Assembly (NCBI GenBank): GCA_015680685.1
Contig: MNCI01033650.1
Span: 667,305-731,304 of the forward strand
Source of the DNA: Gnetum montanum
Lineage: Eukaryota > Streptophyta > Gnetopsida > Gnetales > Gnetaceae
Direction of reading: 5' to 3'
Length of the DNA: 64,000 bases
In this document: positions 22,740 to 36,372 of the stretch, one piece after another
How positions within the stretch are numbered: position 1 is the stretch's first letter
Layout: each line of letters opens with the position of its first letter
Position numbers and translations under genes: made by a program
Notes under the pieces: generated by a model
Told to the model about the DNA's origin: nothing
Seen by the model: only the letters and a program-made list of their open reading frames with translations
The model's database searches: none

Positions 22740-24807
22740 CAATTAGGAGAAGTTGGGCACTTCTTAGAAATTCAAACATGCGCTCATTATTTTGGATCTC
22801 TCCCTTTCCACTCAGTCATGGGGGAGGTGGCCACCTATGCTAATCATATGGGGCCCTTAGTTCTTTTTCGATTTTTGGTTTACACATTTTTGTTTTACAC
22901 ATTTTTGTCTTACACATTTTTGTTTTGCAAATTTCTTTAACTTTTCTAGTTTTTGTTTTACAAATTTCTTTAACTTTCCTTGTTTTTGTTTTACAACATC
23001 GTTATACTTTTTCCATTTTATGTGTGTGTGTGTGTGATCCACCCTGTAAGTTTTTCACCTAATAAGTGTTCGGAATGATGGTATGAACTGTTTTCATGTT
23101 AATTGATAATGTTTGGTTTTTACCTTTAAGTCACCATATTGATACTAAGGTATGTTTCTTTTGATATGGCAGGCAATGAGTTCACTTCATCCATCCATCC
23201 ACCATTTTCTATGGTCTCTCTCGGCTTGGAAATGTACAATCCCCTTATAATAAGAACTTTAACGAATCGGTGATTGGGCATTTCTCAAACTAAGGAAGGA
23301 CTCAAGGATTGCAAAGGATGTGACTTCAAGGGAACTTGATGCTTTTGTGTTGGCCATTCTCTTGGGTGCTTGGATGTTTTCTTCTTAAGTTTTCTTACTG
23401 TTCCAATGTTACCCAATTATCGGAAGCTGAGTCAATAAAAATAAGAAGTCTTTGCATGGTGTGGTTCTCACGCATAAAAAAACAAAACACAAAAAGTAAA
23501 AAAAAAAAAAGAAAGAAGAAAAGGTGAGAATTCAAAGCACATCCCTTAGATGAAATAAACTTGGGCTACAAGCACTGGTTATGGAACCAAAAGTGTTCCC
23601 TCTAACTAAGGCCCTTCTCACATCCCATTCTTTCCTTTGTTTCATCGGAATGGTGGTGGCTCTTGGAGGAAGCATTCTTATTACTCCAAGTGGATGGTTT
23701 AGCTAGATACATTAATGTGAATTCACTGGATGTGGTTGGTTTGAGGCCAGACTTGGAATGGGATTTGCTAAGTCACATTAATCATGAAAAACACAAGGGA
23801 CTGTACACCACCTTGTTCTTGGGATTCCATTCCATTTTCTTCTCTTCATCCTTCTCTCCATTATCCACCTCATTGCCAGTTGTATCATTAGTGTATATAT
23901 TTTGGTTGATGCATTGTTTTATTTTTGGTAAATTCTTATGGTTAAGACTTTAACTCTTGTTCCAAATGGCATTCTCAGAGCCTACAGACTCTTTGAATAT
24001 GGGTTTGTTAGGGCATTAAGGGCATGAGCCTGCTTTGGGGAGGACCCACTAACATTCCTATTTGGAGCATTAGTTAAATTCTTTCCCTTAACGTTTTGCA
24101 ATTAATTTTATTTTTTTCATTTCCATATTGACATCCATTTCGCTGATGTTTTCAGTTTTCCCTTTTTATCTATCTCTCTTACTCCTTTTTTTTCTCCATT
24201 CTAACACTACCGGAGGTTCGCGATTAGTCATGGGGGTATGGGGCCTAATTTTTTCGATTTTCTCTTAGCCCCGAAATTTTTGATTTTCTTCCTAACCTCT
24301 ACACCTTTGGTAGTGATCATTAATATATCTTCCAATCCATATCAGCCATACCACAACCTAGCCAATGAACCTACACCAAAGCAAGGTATTAATTACATGA
24401 TGATTCATTTACCCTTGCTAATATAAGATTGTGTTGTGTGTGCAGATGGTGATCATACAACAACGGATTGGATCTGAAGCAAACACTTGGAAAGGAGTAG
24501 CGTTGAAGGAGCTATGCAAGGAGCAGGATTGATGAAGCGCTTACCGATGGACAACGGAAGGCACAATCTTGGCATTGGCAGCAGAAACACTTCTTTCTCT
24601 CTCTTTCTTCTCAGCTGCCAACTAAGGCTTGATGTCATTGTAATAAGGTTTTCACCCTTGTTTTCATGAACACCATTTTTGTCAAGTCTTGTAATGATGA
24701 TCCGTTCACATGTCATCCCATTAGTTCTATTCCCCTCAATAATTCCATACCTTCCCGATATTATTGTAAGGAACTCGAGGATGAGTTTTCATTCAGTCAT
24801 GGGGGTA
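22740..24807 (+). other. Post-deletion junction and 3' noncoding region of A
   Basis: From about 22,740 the sequence matches the post-integrase region of B (45,390 on). It holds T-rich tandem repeats at 22,870-23,002 (TTACACATTTTTGTTT units, then a roughly 36-bp ACAAATTTCTTTAACTTT unit), a (GT)n run near 23,022-23,035, and an A-rich run near 23,499. It holds three copies of GTCATGGGGG: 22,815-22,824, 24,227-24,236 and 24,796-24,805. No coding region was seen. Confidence 0.7.
24796..24807 (+). other. Polypurine-tract-like sequence before the 3' LTR of A
   Basis: GTCATGGGGGTA directly precedes the LTR start TGATGAAACG. Position and G-run fit the plus-strand primer. The same word occurs twice more upstream. 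Confidence 0.6.
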
Positions 24808-25765
24808 TGATGAAACGTGATATGCACAAGCTGCGATATCGCGTCGTCCCCTACGATATCACGTACGCAATATCGCGGTCCACCACCAAATCTATAAATA
24901 AGAGGTGGCACTCCCCTTATTCCTCATCCTAGGCGTAAAGTAGGGAAACTCTGGCAGATTGATAACTCCAGAGATAAAATTTTTTTCATGTGCCCGCAGT
25001 AGGAGTCCCCAAGTGAACAAATCTTTATTCGAGTAGCTTTGTACCTGAACGCCTGTACGGCAATAAAGACGAGCTTTGTGGATAAACCTTGCATTGCATG
25101 GAATATGATTTATTACTTGTTATTTATTACATGTTATTTCCTACTCGTTATTTATTACCTGCATTAGCACGGCATGAGTATGAATTGATTACGAGCATTT
25201 AAGAATGTGTACGGCTAATCAAGGAATCGGCTACTCATCATGATTAGATTCTCTCACCCTCAACTCCTAGAATGTGGAATGAGTACGACTTGATTACGAG
25301 CATTTACGGATGTGTACGGCTAGTCAAGGAATCGGCTGCTCCTTACGTTTAGGCTAGTTAAGTGTCTCAGTACAACCACTTCGAGCATGTGCATTACGCG
25401 CGGTGATCCCAATAACGATTAGTGTTTGGTAGCTGCGGTTGCATAGTTCAGGGTGTGTACGGTAAGTGGGAATAGATGCTGACGCTAGTTAATTTAGACT
25501 TAGTCATTAGTTAGAGTTAGTTAGTTTCTCAACCCTTCACCTCGATAGCATAGGAGAAAAACATTAAAAACATATAAAAATCATATACCTTGGACTTACT
25601 TAACCATACACTGTGACAAACACAAGTAAGTCTGGAAAGACAACGAATGATTAACCCCAAGTGTTCCATGGGGCGTGTAGGCATTTAGTCTGCGAAGTTC
25701 GACCGGATTGCACGTGCTACACTTGTTTCGTATGGTTGAGTGTAGGGGTACTTCACCACTCATCA
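24808..25765 (+). repeat. 3' LTR of A
   Basis: 958 bp, TGATGAAACG to CACTCATCA. It aligns along its length with 18,376-19,368, lacking 35 bp that held one GATATC module. TATA box at 24,893-24,900; AATAAA at 25,062-25,067. Confidence 0.95.
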
Positions 25766-25770
25766 GAGTT
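25766..25770. repeat. Target site duplication of A, right
   Basis: GAGTT, matching 18,371-18,375. Confidence 0.9.
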
Positions 25771-26333
25771 AGATGAAAAAGCTAATGCTTATTAATTATT
25801 TGTTTCTAAGCTATCATGTTTAGTTGGGAATTTTGTACTATGTAATTTCTATAATGATTTATGTTTGTATTTTGTCTATCTTTGGTGCAAGCCTAATTAG
25901 GTCATGAATTTTATTTATGTATTGTTGGTTATTTTTCAGCTATTTGTATTTAGTAGTTTTTTCTATCATTAGATCCCAATTCCTTTTGGTGTATTTATCT
26001 ATTTATATACTTTTCATATTAAGTAATTTCTATATATTTTCCACTATATTTTTTGATATCCTTTTTATGTAATATCTAGCTTAAACAATTGGGCTTCATA
26101 TTGTTTTATTAGTGAAGAGATAAGGTTTGTATGCATGGCACTATTTTCATAATTTCTAAATATTTTTATCTTTTTGCTAAGTTTTTTTTTACTCCTATGT
26201 GTCCATTTTTATGGATACCTACTACTTTGCTTGTCATATTTTCTTAGCATCCAACAATTTTCTTAAACAACATATTCCATTTATTCATTAAGTAATACCT
26301 TTCTAGCCTAAGCTTGGTCAGTAGGGTGTTACA
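25771..26333. other. Right flank of A, ending in an LTR-like terminus
   Basis: The stretch ends GTCAGTAGGGTGTTACA (26,317-26,333). Its reverse complement, TGTAACACCCTACTGACC, looks like the start of a chromovirus LTR in minus orientation. No partner LTR or polypurine tract was found. Confidence 0.3.
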
Positions 26334-29300
26334 AAAGATTCAAATGCTAGTGAGGTCAATCAAATAGAATAGAGAATCTAACAATCCTAATAACATTTTC
26401 TATTGAATTAACCCTCATTTGGGTACCAAGCATGTTGTGGTACAAATCGTGTTGACAAACTTAGAACTCCTCACACAAAATTGCATGTTTATCTAACCAA
26501 CCATACATATCAAAAATTGGATAGTGTAACATTATCTATGATCATAAATAGTCTAAGAGGATATCCTGAAATCAAATGTGAACTTACAATTACATAATTG
26601 AATATTATAGAGTAGGAAAAATTAATAAAAATAGCCAAAACTAACATTACCAAATTAGTCTAAGATAACAAATATGTGATAGTAGGAATTATTGAAATAA
26701 AAGAAATAACATTGTAGCTAAAAAATAATCCATTTCATGTACTCAACAACTTGAAATTAGATCTAAAAAAAAAAACATTTATGAAGAAAAGGAAGATGAT
26801 TCTTTATTTCAACAAAAAGGTAACTATTATAAATTAATTGATAAAAATGAAAATCCTTTCTTAATAAGAAAGAAAAGAAGATTAAACAAAGACATGAAAG
26901 AATGAAGAAATGGTAACTATAGATGGGAATATTATAGAAAAGTAACTAGGGAACCTGAAACATATTTGAGATCTGGAATGGATCTATTGAATCAGAGGTC
27001 AATAATGATCAAAAGCATATTTTATTTACTCTAATGTATGATGCAACTATTTAAAGGGATTCTTTTGGATGATAAGTAATTAGTGTAGATATAGATGCTG
27101 GTCGAACATAAGTATACAAGATTCACTACCCTGAGAGAATTAGATTAGTGAAGTGTGTGATCCAACTTAAAAGCATGCTTCATGTAATAGATAAAGTCAT
27201 AATGGAAAAACCTAATCATGTCAAATCATGATGCATTGCTATAATAACTAGAATTTCACCAAGTGGTATGATTTACAAATAATCTCTTAGATTTGCAATA
27301 GTTTCTAAGATTTTGCAAAAGATGTCAAAAGATAATTGAGACCTCCTATTTATAGGTAACAAATACCTTAAAATTTTTAAAGAAATGATACACTAGATTG
27401 GTGGAGAAGATTCTAGATGATTCTAGATGCTTGTAACATTATTTTCAAGGCTAAAATAATGTTGAATAGAAAATGACATTGATGGAGAATTTTCACATTA
27501 GAAATGACATTGGATATCAAAAGTAACATAACAAATTCTAATCATGCAATGATAGTGTCAAAAATGATGATAAAAATGATGTAGGTATTCAGGAATCTAA
27601 AGTTTCAATTCTCGAACATCATTGTTAGATTTTTTCATTAAGTTCAACACAACATTGTAAAAAATACTTCATCATCAACTTCAAAAAGATGTTCAAAATT
27701 AAAAAAAAATCAACATGGACATTGATTTTTCATCATTTTTTAAATTAATGAAAATCTAATTCTTAGCATTAGATTAACATTAAAATTTGAAACTAGTTTT
27801 CAAAACCAAGACCAACATTGCTTCTAGATGTTGATTTTAATCTCATTCAAAATTAACAAAGATTTAACATTTCACATTCATTGGTATTCAATTGCAATGA
27901 TAGATATCAATACTAATATGCAACATTACTTTTGGCATTAATTTTTACCTATATTCATAATCCATAAAAGTCTAACGCCAAGCATTAAATCTTTAAAATT
28001 GTTTATTTCAACTTCTAGAAAAGGAGACTAAGAGGTGGAATTGAGCCTATGAATACTTAATTTAAATATTTATTCAAGGATTAGATAGTTAGAAATTCAA
28101 ATATTCTTCTATAAATTGAAATCTTTGAGCATTTCTCCTACTTCTCTTAGTGTTCATTCTTGTACTAGGCATTTGTTTTCCAAGCATTTTAGAATAGAGG
28201 CTAAAACCTTCCATTTCCAACAGTGGTAAGGTAAAATAAGTAGTTTAATTCTCCTCTTATTGGATAATTTCAACATCACTTAAAGAGCTCCAATTTCATC
28301 CTTGTCCTATACTGTAATTTCCTATAGCTAAGCAAATACTCATGTTAATGTGGTTGTCATTTTATTCAGAAAAATTAATTTTCCTTGAACTTTCATTAGT
28401 AATTTCTTAGCATTGATTTCCTTATGTTATCATTTTAATCTTATATAATTTCAGAATTTCTCCTCTTTACCTTTTTTCCTTTTATATCCTAAGTGTTTAC
28501 AACACTTGTTATAAGTTCTCTACGTCCTTATTTAATTTAGGGTTTTCTAGTTCATTTAAGATTATTAGTGGCAAAACTTCTTGTTTTTAGAAGAAGAAAT
28601 TTTCAAAAAGAGTATATTGTTAATTTCATTTATAATGATGAAGCTAAATTTTGATGAAAATGTTAAGATGATATCTCAATCAATGCTAAAATGATGACAT
28701 ACTTTGATAAAGGTACTAATGACTAATATAGAGATGAATTTTGATGACTACTAAAAAGTGATGATGACTAGAAAGAACATGAAAATGAAGTCAAATGTTA
28801 AAAGGAATGTCATTTCCTAGAGATTCTAATGATGAAACTAAAGATAATAGCCCATCCTAATTGATGAATAGTGGTACTAAGATAGCCTAAGATATATTGC
28901 ACACAAACTTTTGTATGGTTTACGGGAAATGAAAAAATGGGAATAACACTAAAGTCAAACTATATTAAAAATAGAGAGCCACAAATATTAATTATTTTTT
29001 CTATGTATATGTTGGGTTGATTATTAAAATTCAGTTGTAGATCTTGAAAGTGTTAAAGAAGAGGGAGCCAATAACTCATGAATTATTGTGGAACATCAAT
29101 ACATGGGAAGTTTATGGAGATCTTCTCCAAGACATAATAATTAGGTAGGCAAAAAAAGATACATCCATCTGATACAACCTTGAAGGTAAAAGAGAAACAT
29201 ATTTTTGATTCAATCCCTAAAATTCTTTTACCTAAGAGTAATCATCAATTGTAAAAGTATCTGAAGTTCATCTCTATGCTACTATTAATATATAATCTTT

Positions 29301-29683
29301 TGAGTACTCAAGTCCCTTGTTGTTAATATGAACTAAACTATTCCTATCTAGGAGATCTCAAGCCTACTAAAGTGATAAGAAGTACTCACACTTTTGTTCT
29401 ATGACAAAACCACATAGGAAATTTTGAAAATGAATGGATAACATAATTTAAGCTTCCTTAAGATATATGTGATCAAGTAACATCTTAATTAGAAATTTCT
29501 TCTCTTTTTGAAATTTAATCTATTTCTTATAAAGTGGGTTTGTATTTACTTATTTTCTTCACATGAAAGTGTTATGTATATTTTCTAATTATGAGGATGT
29601 ATTGAGAAATTTCTTATGAGGTTTTACTTAGATAAAGACTATATAATCCTTTCCTATCTTTTATTTTATCTTATTACTAGTTG
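26334..29683. other. AT-rich sequence, no gene recognised
   Basis: About 3.3 kb with no long open frame on either strand and no recognisable repeat boundaries. Confidence 0.5.
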
Positions 29684-31260
29684 TAAGGCCCCACTCCCTT
29701 TTTGATGACGTCCAAAAGGAGGAGAATTTTATGTTTTCTCTTAATCATATGTGATTATGGCATATATGTGTGACTTGTATGATTATGATATGATTCATGG
29801 GCAACATTGGTATTGAACAATAATAGTCTTATGGATATATTTAAATAGTTCCAACCTTATGTTGGTGTTAATGACTATCTTTCTAGTTTAGAGACAAGAT
29901 ATTTAATACTCTTTCTTAACTATGGATCATAAATGAACTTATTCAAAATTCACAAGTTTCTTAGTGATTAATGGATTTTAAAGATGCACTTTTGCATCAT
30001 ATTTAGCTCAATAAAATTTGGGATTTACTCACCCATTTTATTAGGTTTTGGACATCACGAAAAAAGGAAAGATTGTTAACCTTTTGGTATGTTAAATCTT
30101 AATCAAAATGGAGAAAATAGAATGTTTGTAGTGGATAATGTTTTTGCAGGACATGAACAAGAACTCTACAATGAGATCTAAGAACTTAAGGAAATGAGAT
30201 CTATGGTGAGATGTCAAAACAAAGACCACATGAGCAAGATGAGAGCATGGACAAAAGTCAAGGCTACAAATCAAATGAAGATGCTCCAAGGAGTGGCAAG
30301 AAGGTAAATTAAAAGGACAAAGCCTTAGAAGTTAGAGCTCAAAAGTTGAAGAGACATCTTGGAAATAAAACAAACATCTATGTTCCAAACTAGACATCTT
30401 CCTATAGATGTCCCACTAAAGACATTGCATTTTCCAGTGAGACATCTCTCTGAATTAAGGCTAATCTCACTGAGACGTGCCAACTTCGAAGTAGATTTCT
30501 AGACTAGTCGTTTGATAGCTATTTCATGAATTTTGAGGAATTTTCAAAAACTTTGAGACCATAAGAAGATGTTAAAATATTGGGAATTGTTCAAGCACTA
30601 TTGACATTCAAGCTCTTGATTGTCTATTCTATGCAATTCTATTCTTGTCCCTCATTGTAACATCATTTGCTTAATTGTAAGTTGTATTGAGCTTCATGTA
30701 CAAGGACTTGTAAATTTAGTTACATTATTCCCTTGTATTTTTCTCTCTTTCTTGTAGCCTTGCGGGGTTGATGTGCTTCTTGTGAGAAAGCATCTACGTT
30801 GATCTTGTTTAAACCTTATGGGGTTAAGTGGTTTTGCAAGGTCAAAATACTCTAGAGTGGAGCTCAATTTTATAAAGGTTGTGGGATCCTTGAAGCCACA
30901 TTTTGAGCTTATTGGGACCTTGCAAGGTTGAGTGGTTTTGCAATGATGCTCCCTAGGGACAACGTTTTATGCTACTTACAAATAAGCATTTACTTGAAAC
31001 ATGCCCTTGTAGACACATGTCACAAAACACTTCAGAGTAGAGCTTGGAGCTTGTACAAGGTGTGGTGGCCTTCAAACTACATTTTTTGATAAACAAAGTC
31101 TCGAGGTGTGCACAGATTCTACCCTTCAAGTGTGTATGTACCCAAGTTAGGAAACCACATTAAATTTGGTGTGCTTGTGTGGCAGCTGAAATTTTTATTT
31201 GGGGAACTTATTAAACCCCTGTTCTAAGTTCTTCATTCAAAAGTCCAAGTTCACTTGAGA
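29684..31260 (+). repeat. Probable LTR-like segment with AGACATCT cluster and internal duplication
   Basis: It begins TGTAAGGCCCCACTCCC, a common start for plant gypsy LTRs. Between 30,345 and 30,475 it carries several AGACATCT/AGATGTC words, as in the R2 LTRs. At 30,811-30,906 and in split form at 30,914-30,943 plus 31,021-31,089 it has two related copies of one unit (GGGTTAAGTGGTTTTGCAAG against AGGTTGAGTGGTTTTGCAAT). The right end and any PBS are not resolved. The LTR identity is inferred. Confidence 0.35.
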
Positions 31261-32976
31261 AAGATGTAAAATAAAGCTTAAGAAAATATTATTAAAGGAT
31301 AAGATTTTTTCAAAAATATCCAATTTTCAATTCATAGCATGTGCCACCATCTTATTAACCTATTCTTAGCAAGAAACACCAAGAGATTAGTAATTTCCAA
31401 TTATAATCCAAAAAAGTTAAACGAATACCAATTTTATAAAAAGATACAAGATGTTTCCAAAATTAAGAGTTTAAAATAATAAATACCATAAAAAGGAATT
31501 CAAAATTTATAAAAAAGAAAAAGCTGTAATAAAAGATTCATCAAAGGTTTCAAAATAATTGAGAATAAATAAAATACTAGGAAGGTCCTAAGATTAATTC
31601 CATAAGAAACATCATATTAACAAAAGATCTAAGCGAGGCCAAAGGTTAAGAAAAGATGATTAATCATAAACTAAAGGTTAGAAAAATGGTCGTTATATAA
31701 ACTAATCCATAAGCACTTAGCTAATGGGCCTTCTTCCAACTTTAGTTATGTTTCTATGATTGTTACCATTACTGGCTGTACTAGACTAGTTCTACATCTT
31801 CAAATAAGTGAACATCTCATGCATTAGTTCCTCCTATAAAACTTCCCTATTGATTTGTCCATATTTTTTTCTTATTTGAGGCTTTATGATCTCTTCTTGA
31901 TAGCATCCCTATATTACAAATTCAAAGATACTTATCAAACCTTTAGCTCTATTAACAATTTTTATTGCCACCTAAAGTTATTATTTAGAAAATTAAATTC
32001 ATAACATAGTAAATCTCACTAAGGTTTCCAAGAAAAATGATAGGAAAATTAGTATGTATTCATAAAATATAAATTAGTAGCAAACAAAGTAAAACATTTT
32101 TACAAAAAATAACTACTAGTCCCTTTCATGCAAAAACCTACCCTATTTGCTAACAAAAGTAGTTCACATAACCTTGTGCCTATGCAAACATAATTAAATT
32201 AATAATTAAGAATTAAAATAAAATAAAATAAATATAATAAAATTTTTACAAAGGTACCAAGCTTCTAATCGTATGAAAATAATCTTTCGATCGTAATCAA
32301 AATGTTTTACCAAGTTCTAGGTTGTGAGTTTAAATTTCAAAAACATAAATTACAGAAGATAAGGTAAAACCAAGACTTAAACCAAAGATAAGTAAGTGAA
32401 AATACATGTGTCAACCAAAGAGAAACAAAAGTAAAAATAATCCAAGTTGAATATTATCATATTAAAAAAACATAAAATTAAAAATGCTAGAAAACTAATA
32501 AATGATTAATTTAACCATATAATTGGTCATCTATCTCATCTCCACTAATACATGTATTACCAATGAGCTAAAAAATGGAAAAATAAATTCATGAAATTTC
32601 AAGGGAAAATAAATTACAAATAATCCATAAAGGATTTTCAAATCAAGTTATAGAAAGTTGGACAATCATACATAGGGGTTTTTAGATCTTACAAAATGTT
32701 AGCATCAAAAAATAACTAGAAAATACTAAAATAAAAATAAGGAATAGCAAAATATCCAAATGAAATTTCATCACCATCCAACCCATATTTTTTGAGGCTA
32801 ACATCCACTCCTAGTTTCAAATATGATAAGTTAGAATGTATACTCACTTTACATAATAATATTTTACCCAAATCAAACCAAACAAATGCAAAGTATTAAC
32901 AAGACATATTTATGTTTTTTATCTTTGGTACCAAGTATGGTCCTGTTCCTTACCTTAGTTTTTACAATTCATACTA
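31261..32976. other. AT-rich sequence, possibly the body of a minus-strand LTR
   Basis: No gene was seen. The right end borders the LTR-like terminus at 32,977-33,011, so part of it may be LTR. Confidence 0.3.
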
Positions 32977-33011
32977 AGGCTAGCTAGCCTACACCCTCCC
33001 CCAATCCCACC
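32977..33011 (-). mobile_element. LTR terminus with polypurine tract, minus orientation
   Basis: On the minus strand GGTGGGATTGGGGGAGGG (33,011-32,994) is a strong polypurine tract directly followed by TGTAGGCTAGC, a typical LTR start. The adjoining 32,977-32,990 is a perfect 14-bp palindrome, AGGCTAGCTAGCCT. The other LTR and coding parts were not found. Confidence 0.45.
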
Positions 33012-36000
33012 TTTTTAAGTAAGCTAATGACACATCAAAAAAGGCTTTAGCTACTATAAATAGTGAAGGTTTGTCAGATTCAAAGAGTTTGCTTAAAATC
33101 AATTGACCTTTCCTTTGTGATAGCTCCAACAAACCAAAAGATAATTGCCACATACATAATCATTATAAAAAAGTAAAACTATTAGTAGTTAGATATAATC
33201 AAATAAACTAACCTAGGATGGTGAGGAAACTCAACCATAATAAATTATTTGATTATTCTCTTAAAAACTATGTTCCAAAGTCAAAATTTAATTTTCCCAA
33301 TAATTTCAAGTGTTAGTTTTTATGTTTCTCTTTTCTCACCACTATTTGTAATTGAAAAGGCTACATTTCTAGCCTTCTAACTCCACTTAGGTGTCCTAGA
33401 TGTTCAAAACAGCTCTTTCATTATTAATTGCAACCATTGCACATTTTGATCAACTCCATATGGAACATCATGACTTTTATTACAAATCCTATTAGAAGTT
33501 GCAACGTAACTAACAACATGTCATACATCCCATTGAAAATGCCCAAGTTCAAACTAGCATAACAAAAATCTAGATTAGTAGTATGCGAGTTGTTGATGAA
33601 AAGAATCTTGTTCAAAAGGTATAAAATGTAGGCAAAAAACAAAACCCTAAGATATATGTGCCTAAAATTAAATGAATTAAATAATAATTAAATTTGATCA
33701 AGATAGAAAGAAACTTTACATAGCATCTTACAAAAATAGCAAAAAATATAGATCTAAACTTAGATTCCAATAATTTATGTTACAAACTATAGTTTACCAA
33801 TTCACCATACAAAAACAGTAAATGTGCATAAACCTTGAGAAGTAAAACCTAAATTATTAAACATTGTAAAAAATTTTCCTTCCTAAAATGAAGTACTATT
33901 ATGAAAACCCTCACATGAATGAGATCTTCTAAATGGCTCCAAAACTCAGTAACAACATAAGATCATTAACTAGATTCAATAGAAATTTAGAATCAAAAAC
34001 CTAGAATGAAGAGAATATGAAACCTATACAAGCTTGGATTGTGGCTTCTTCTTCTACTTTAGTAGGATCTCCCTCTTTGATTCTATCTCTTAGGTATCAG
34101 TAATGTAATTGAATAATTTCTAATGGAAATTTTGTCAAATATTTATACTCACAAGATGTCAATGGGCGAATAAAGCTGATAAATCACATGTTTCTTGAAG
34201 CTAAAATAAAAACATATGTTTTTTTTTAAAAATAATTTATTTTTAAAATGGATTCTTCAAGTACTTTCTTGGCTACTAACATGTAGGCTATATAAGCTAT
34301 AATATTTTTTGATTCTTAAGATGCAAATTTACAAGTTGGTAAGTAAAAATTTATGATACCTTATTCTAGTGATGTTGATGTAACTAAGACACCCAATTTT
34401 GTTCTTTATAATGATGTATATCAGTCATTGGTTACTAATGTTCATTATATGTGTTCATTTAAATTTTAAATTACCTACCTCATAATTAAAGTTTCTCTTT
34501 ATAATTAAATGATGTGATGATAATGTGTTGTTTAGCTATGCATATCTATAGGAAATTTAACTAGCTAAATTGCCATGTCCATGTCAACACAAATAATGAA
34601 AATTACAAATATCATATATAGGTGCCACCTAAAAGAAAGGGATCATGTGTGTTTGGGAGGTGGAGTTGGGTGGGGATTGAATAATATCATAAGGATATGT
34701 AGGATTTTTAGGTATGCTTTTGCCTCTTTGGCATGGAAAACACTTCTTCCTTATGAAGCAGAGGTATAGGGCTAGATGCATCTAGTACAGAAGCTCATCA
34801 TAGCTCTCTTAAGAATCAATGTCTCTATGTGTTTTCTAGTATTCTTTATGATTACGCGTGTGTTACATTGATTTGATTACTTATATTATTATCAAGGCAT
34901 CCTCATGATACTTCTAACCCATGGACTAATGAGTGATATATGTGTTTTGTACTATGGGTTTTCTTGCAATTTCTTAAGTACCTCAAGGTGCAGTCCACCT
35001 TGAGTTTGGTTTGGAACACTTCATGACTTTGGGATTAATGGTTGGTGCTAAGCTACATTCCCCTAAATTAGTGCCATTACACTTAATATTGAAGTATCAT
35101 TTATCATCTACTTGGAACAAAAATAGTTGAATGATTTAAACATCAGTTGATTTCAAGGAAGTTCCTTTGTTATTAAGGTAAGCTCTAGCAAAAACTACAA
35201 CAATACTTTAGCTTAAAATTTTGTACTAAGAAATCATGTTTGTGCAAAGACAATTATGGCTGACTAGGGAAATGTTACCCATGATCTCTTGTTTGTGCAA
35301 AAACAATTATGGCTAACTAAATTAATTATTTTGAATTGTGGAAGAAAAAAATTCCCTTCTACTAGTTGATCCTTGTGACACTTTAGGATAGTTTTCTTGT
35401 GATGAATTAAATATCAAGTAATGTATGGAATTGATGCTTCTTATCATGATGTATTGATTTTTGTTATGTGAATGTTCTTGAATCCATTGAACTTATGAAT
35501 GGGTTTTGACTTGAATTCAGACTCTATAATTTAGTATTACAATGTAACAGTTTTATATTTGTATGTTGTAGAGTAATAATGGAATTCTTATCTAAGGATC
35601 CTTTGCCAATAATGCTTTAATGGATTAGCTCACATTCCAAATAAAAAATTACTAGCATTTTAAATTGTTCTATTTTCAAATCATTTTCTTGTGGGAAATG
35701 TTTCCATTATATTATTTTTAAATAGTGGGAAGTATTTAAATGACATTATTTTTAAATAGTGATATGATTATGAACTTATTGAAAATTTTAAAGTATTCAA
35801 TATTTTTTGTTTAATATATTCTTGATTGAGGATTTATTGTAGATTGTGAAATGGATTTGCTAGATGTGAATGGTGATTCATCCCTATATGAAGCAACATG
35901 ATGCATGATTGTTGGCTTGTTAATTGTCAAATACAAAAGGATTAATATGCTTGGTTGAATAACTTACAATTGAAAAATAGTGAAATTTGTGGGAGGGCTC

Positions 36001-36366
36001 TTGGAAGAGCATTGACTTTGGTGGATCAGTCTCTCTATTCACCACCTTCCTCTCATGTTTAATATCTTGCATGATTGAGAAGTTAAAATGATTATCTTCC
36101 ACCCATGTGGTACAATTCTTTTAATTGCTTGTAAATATTGCATTAGATATAAGTTCTTATTTTAAGGGAAATCTTCGCAAAGGTTGTTTCCAATGCTTGC
36201 CAAGGTGGATTTTGTGTTTAGCCATCTTAATGAAAGGTGTACAATCAAATCTTCTACCAATACAATCTGTACCAAAGAGAATGGAATGTAACTAGTGTGG
36301 TATTACCACTTTCCATATGGATTGAAACATCTGTGTGTGAAAAGAAAAGAAAAGAAAAAAATAAAT

Positions 36367-36370
<4 letters not shown>
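33012..36370. other. AT-rich sequence, no gene recognised
   Basis: Short frames only (33,424-33,642 minus, 34,575-34,769 plus), none recognisable. A 28-bp direct repeat (TTTGTGCAAAGACAATTATG and on) lies at 35,239-35,266 and 35,292-35,319. Confidence 0.45.

Positions 36371-36372
<2 letters not shown>

Larger units (their letters stand above)
18376..25765 (+). mobile_element. Element A: non-autonomous gag-protease LTR retrotransposon (Athila/Tat-like)
   Basis: A complete 7,390-bp insertion. It has 5' LTR 18,376-19,368, PBS complementary to tRNA-Asp, decayed gag, protease, a 2-kb 3' noncoding region, a G-rich tract and 3' LTR 24,808-25,765, flanked by TSD GAGTT. Comparison with B shows collinearity through gag and protease. 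A then jumps at about 22,740 to the sequence that follows integrase in B (about 45,390), so RT, RNase H and integrase are missing. It also lacks the post-pol coding region of B. It would have depended on a relative for mobilisation. Confidence 0.9.

Noticed and set aside
22309-22779. 156-codon minus-strand frame
   Set aside because: Shadow of the protease frame, which has recognisable retropepsin motifs on the plus strand.
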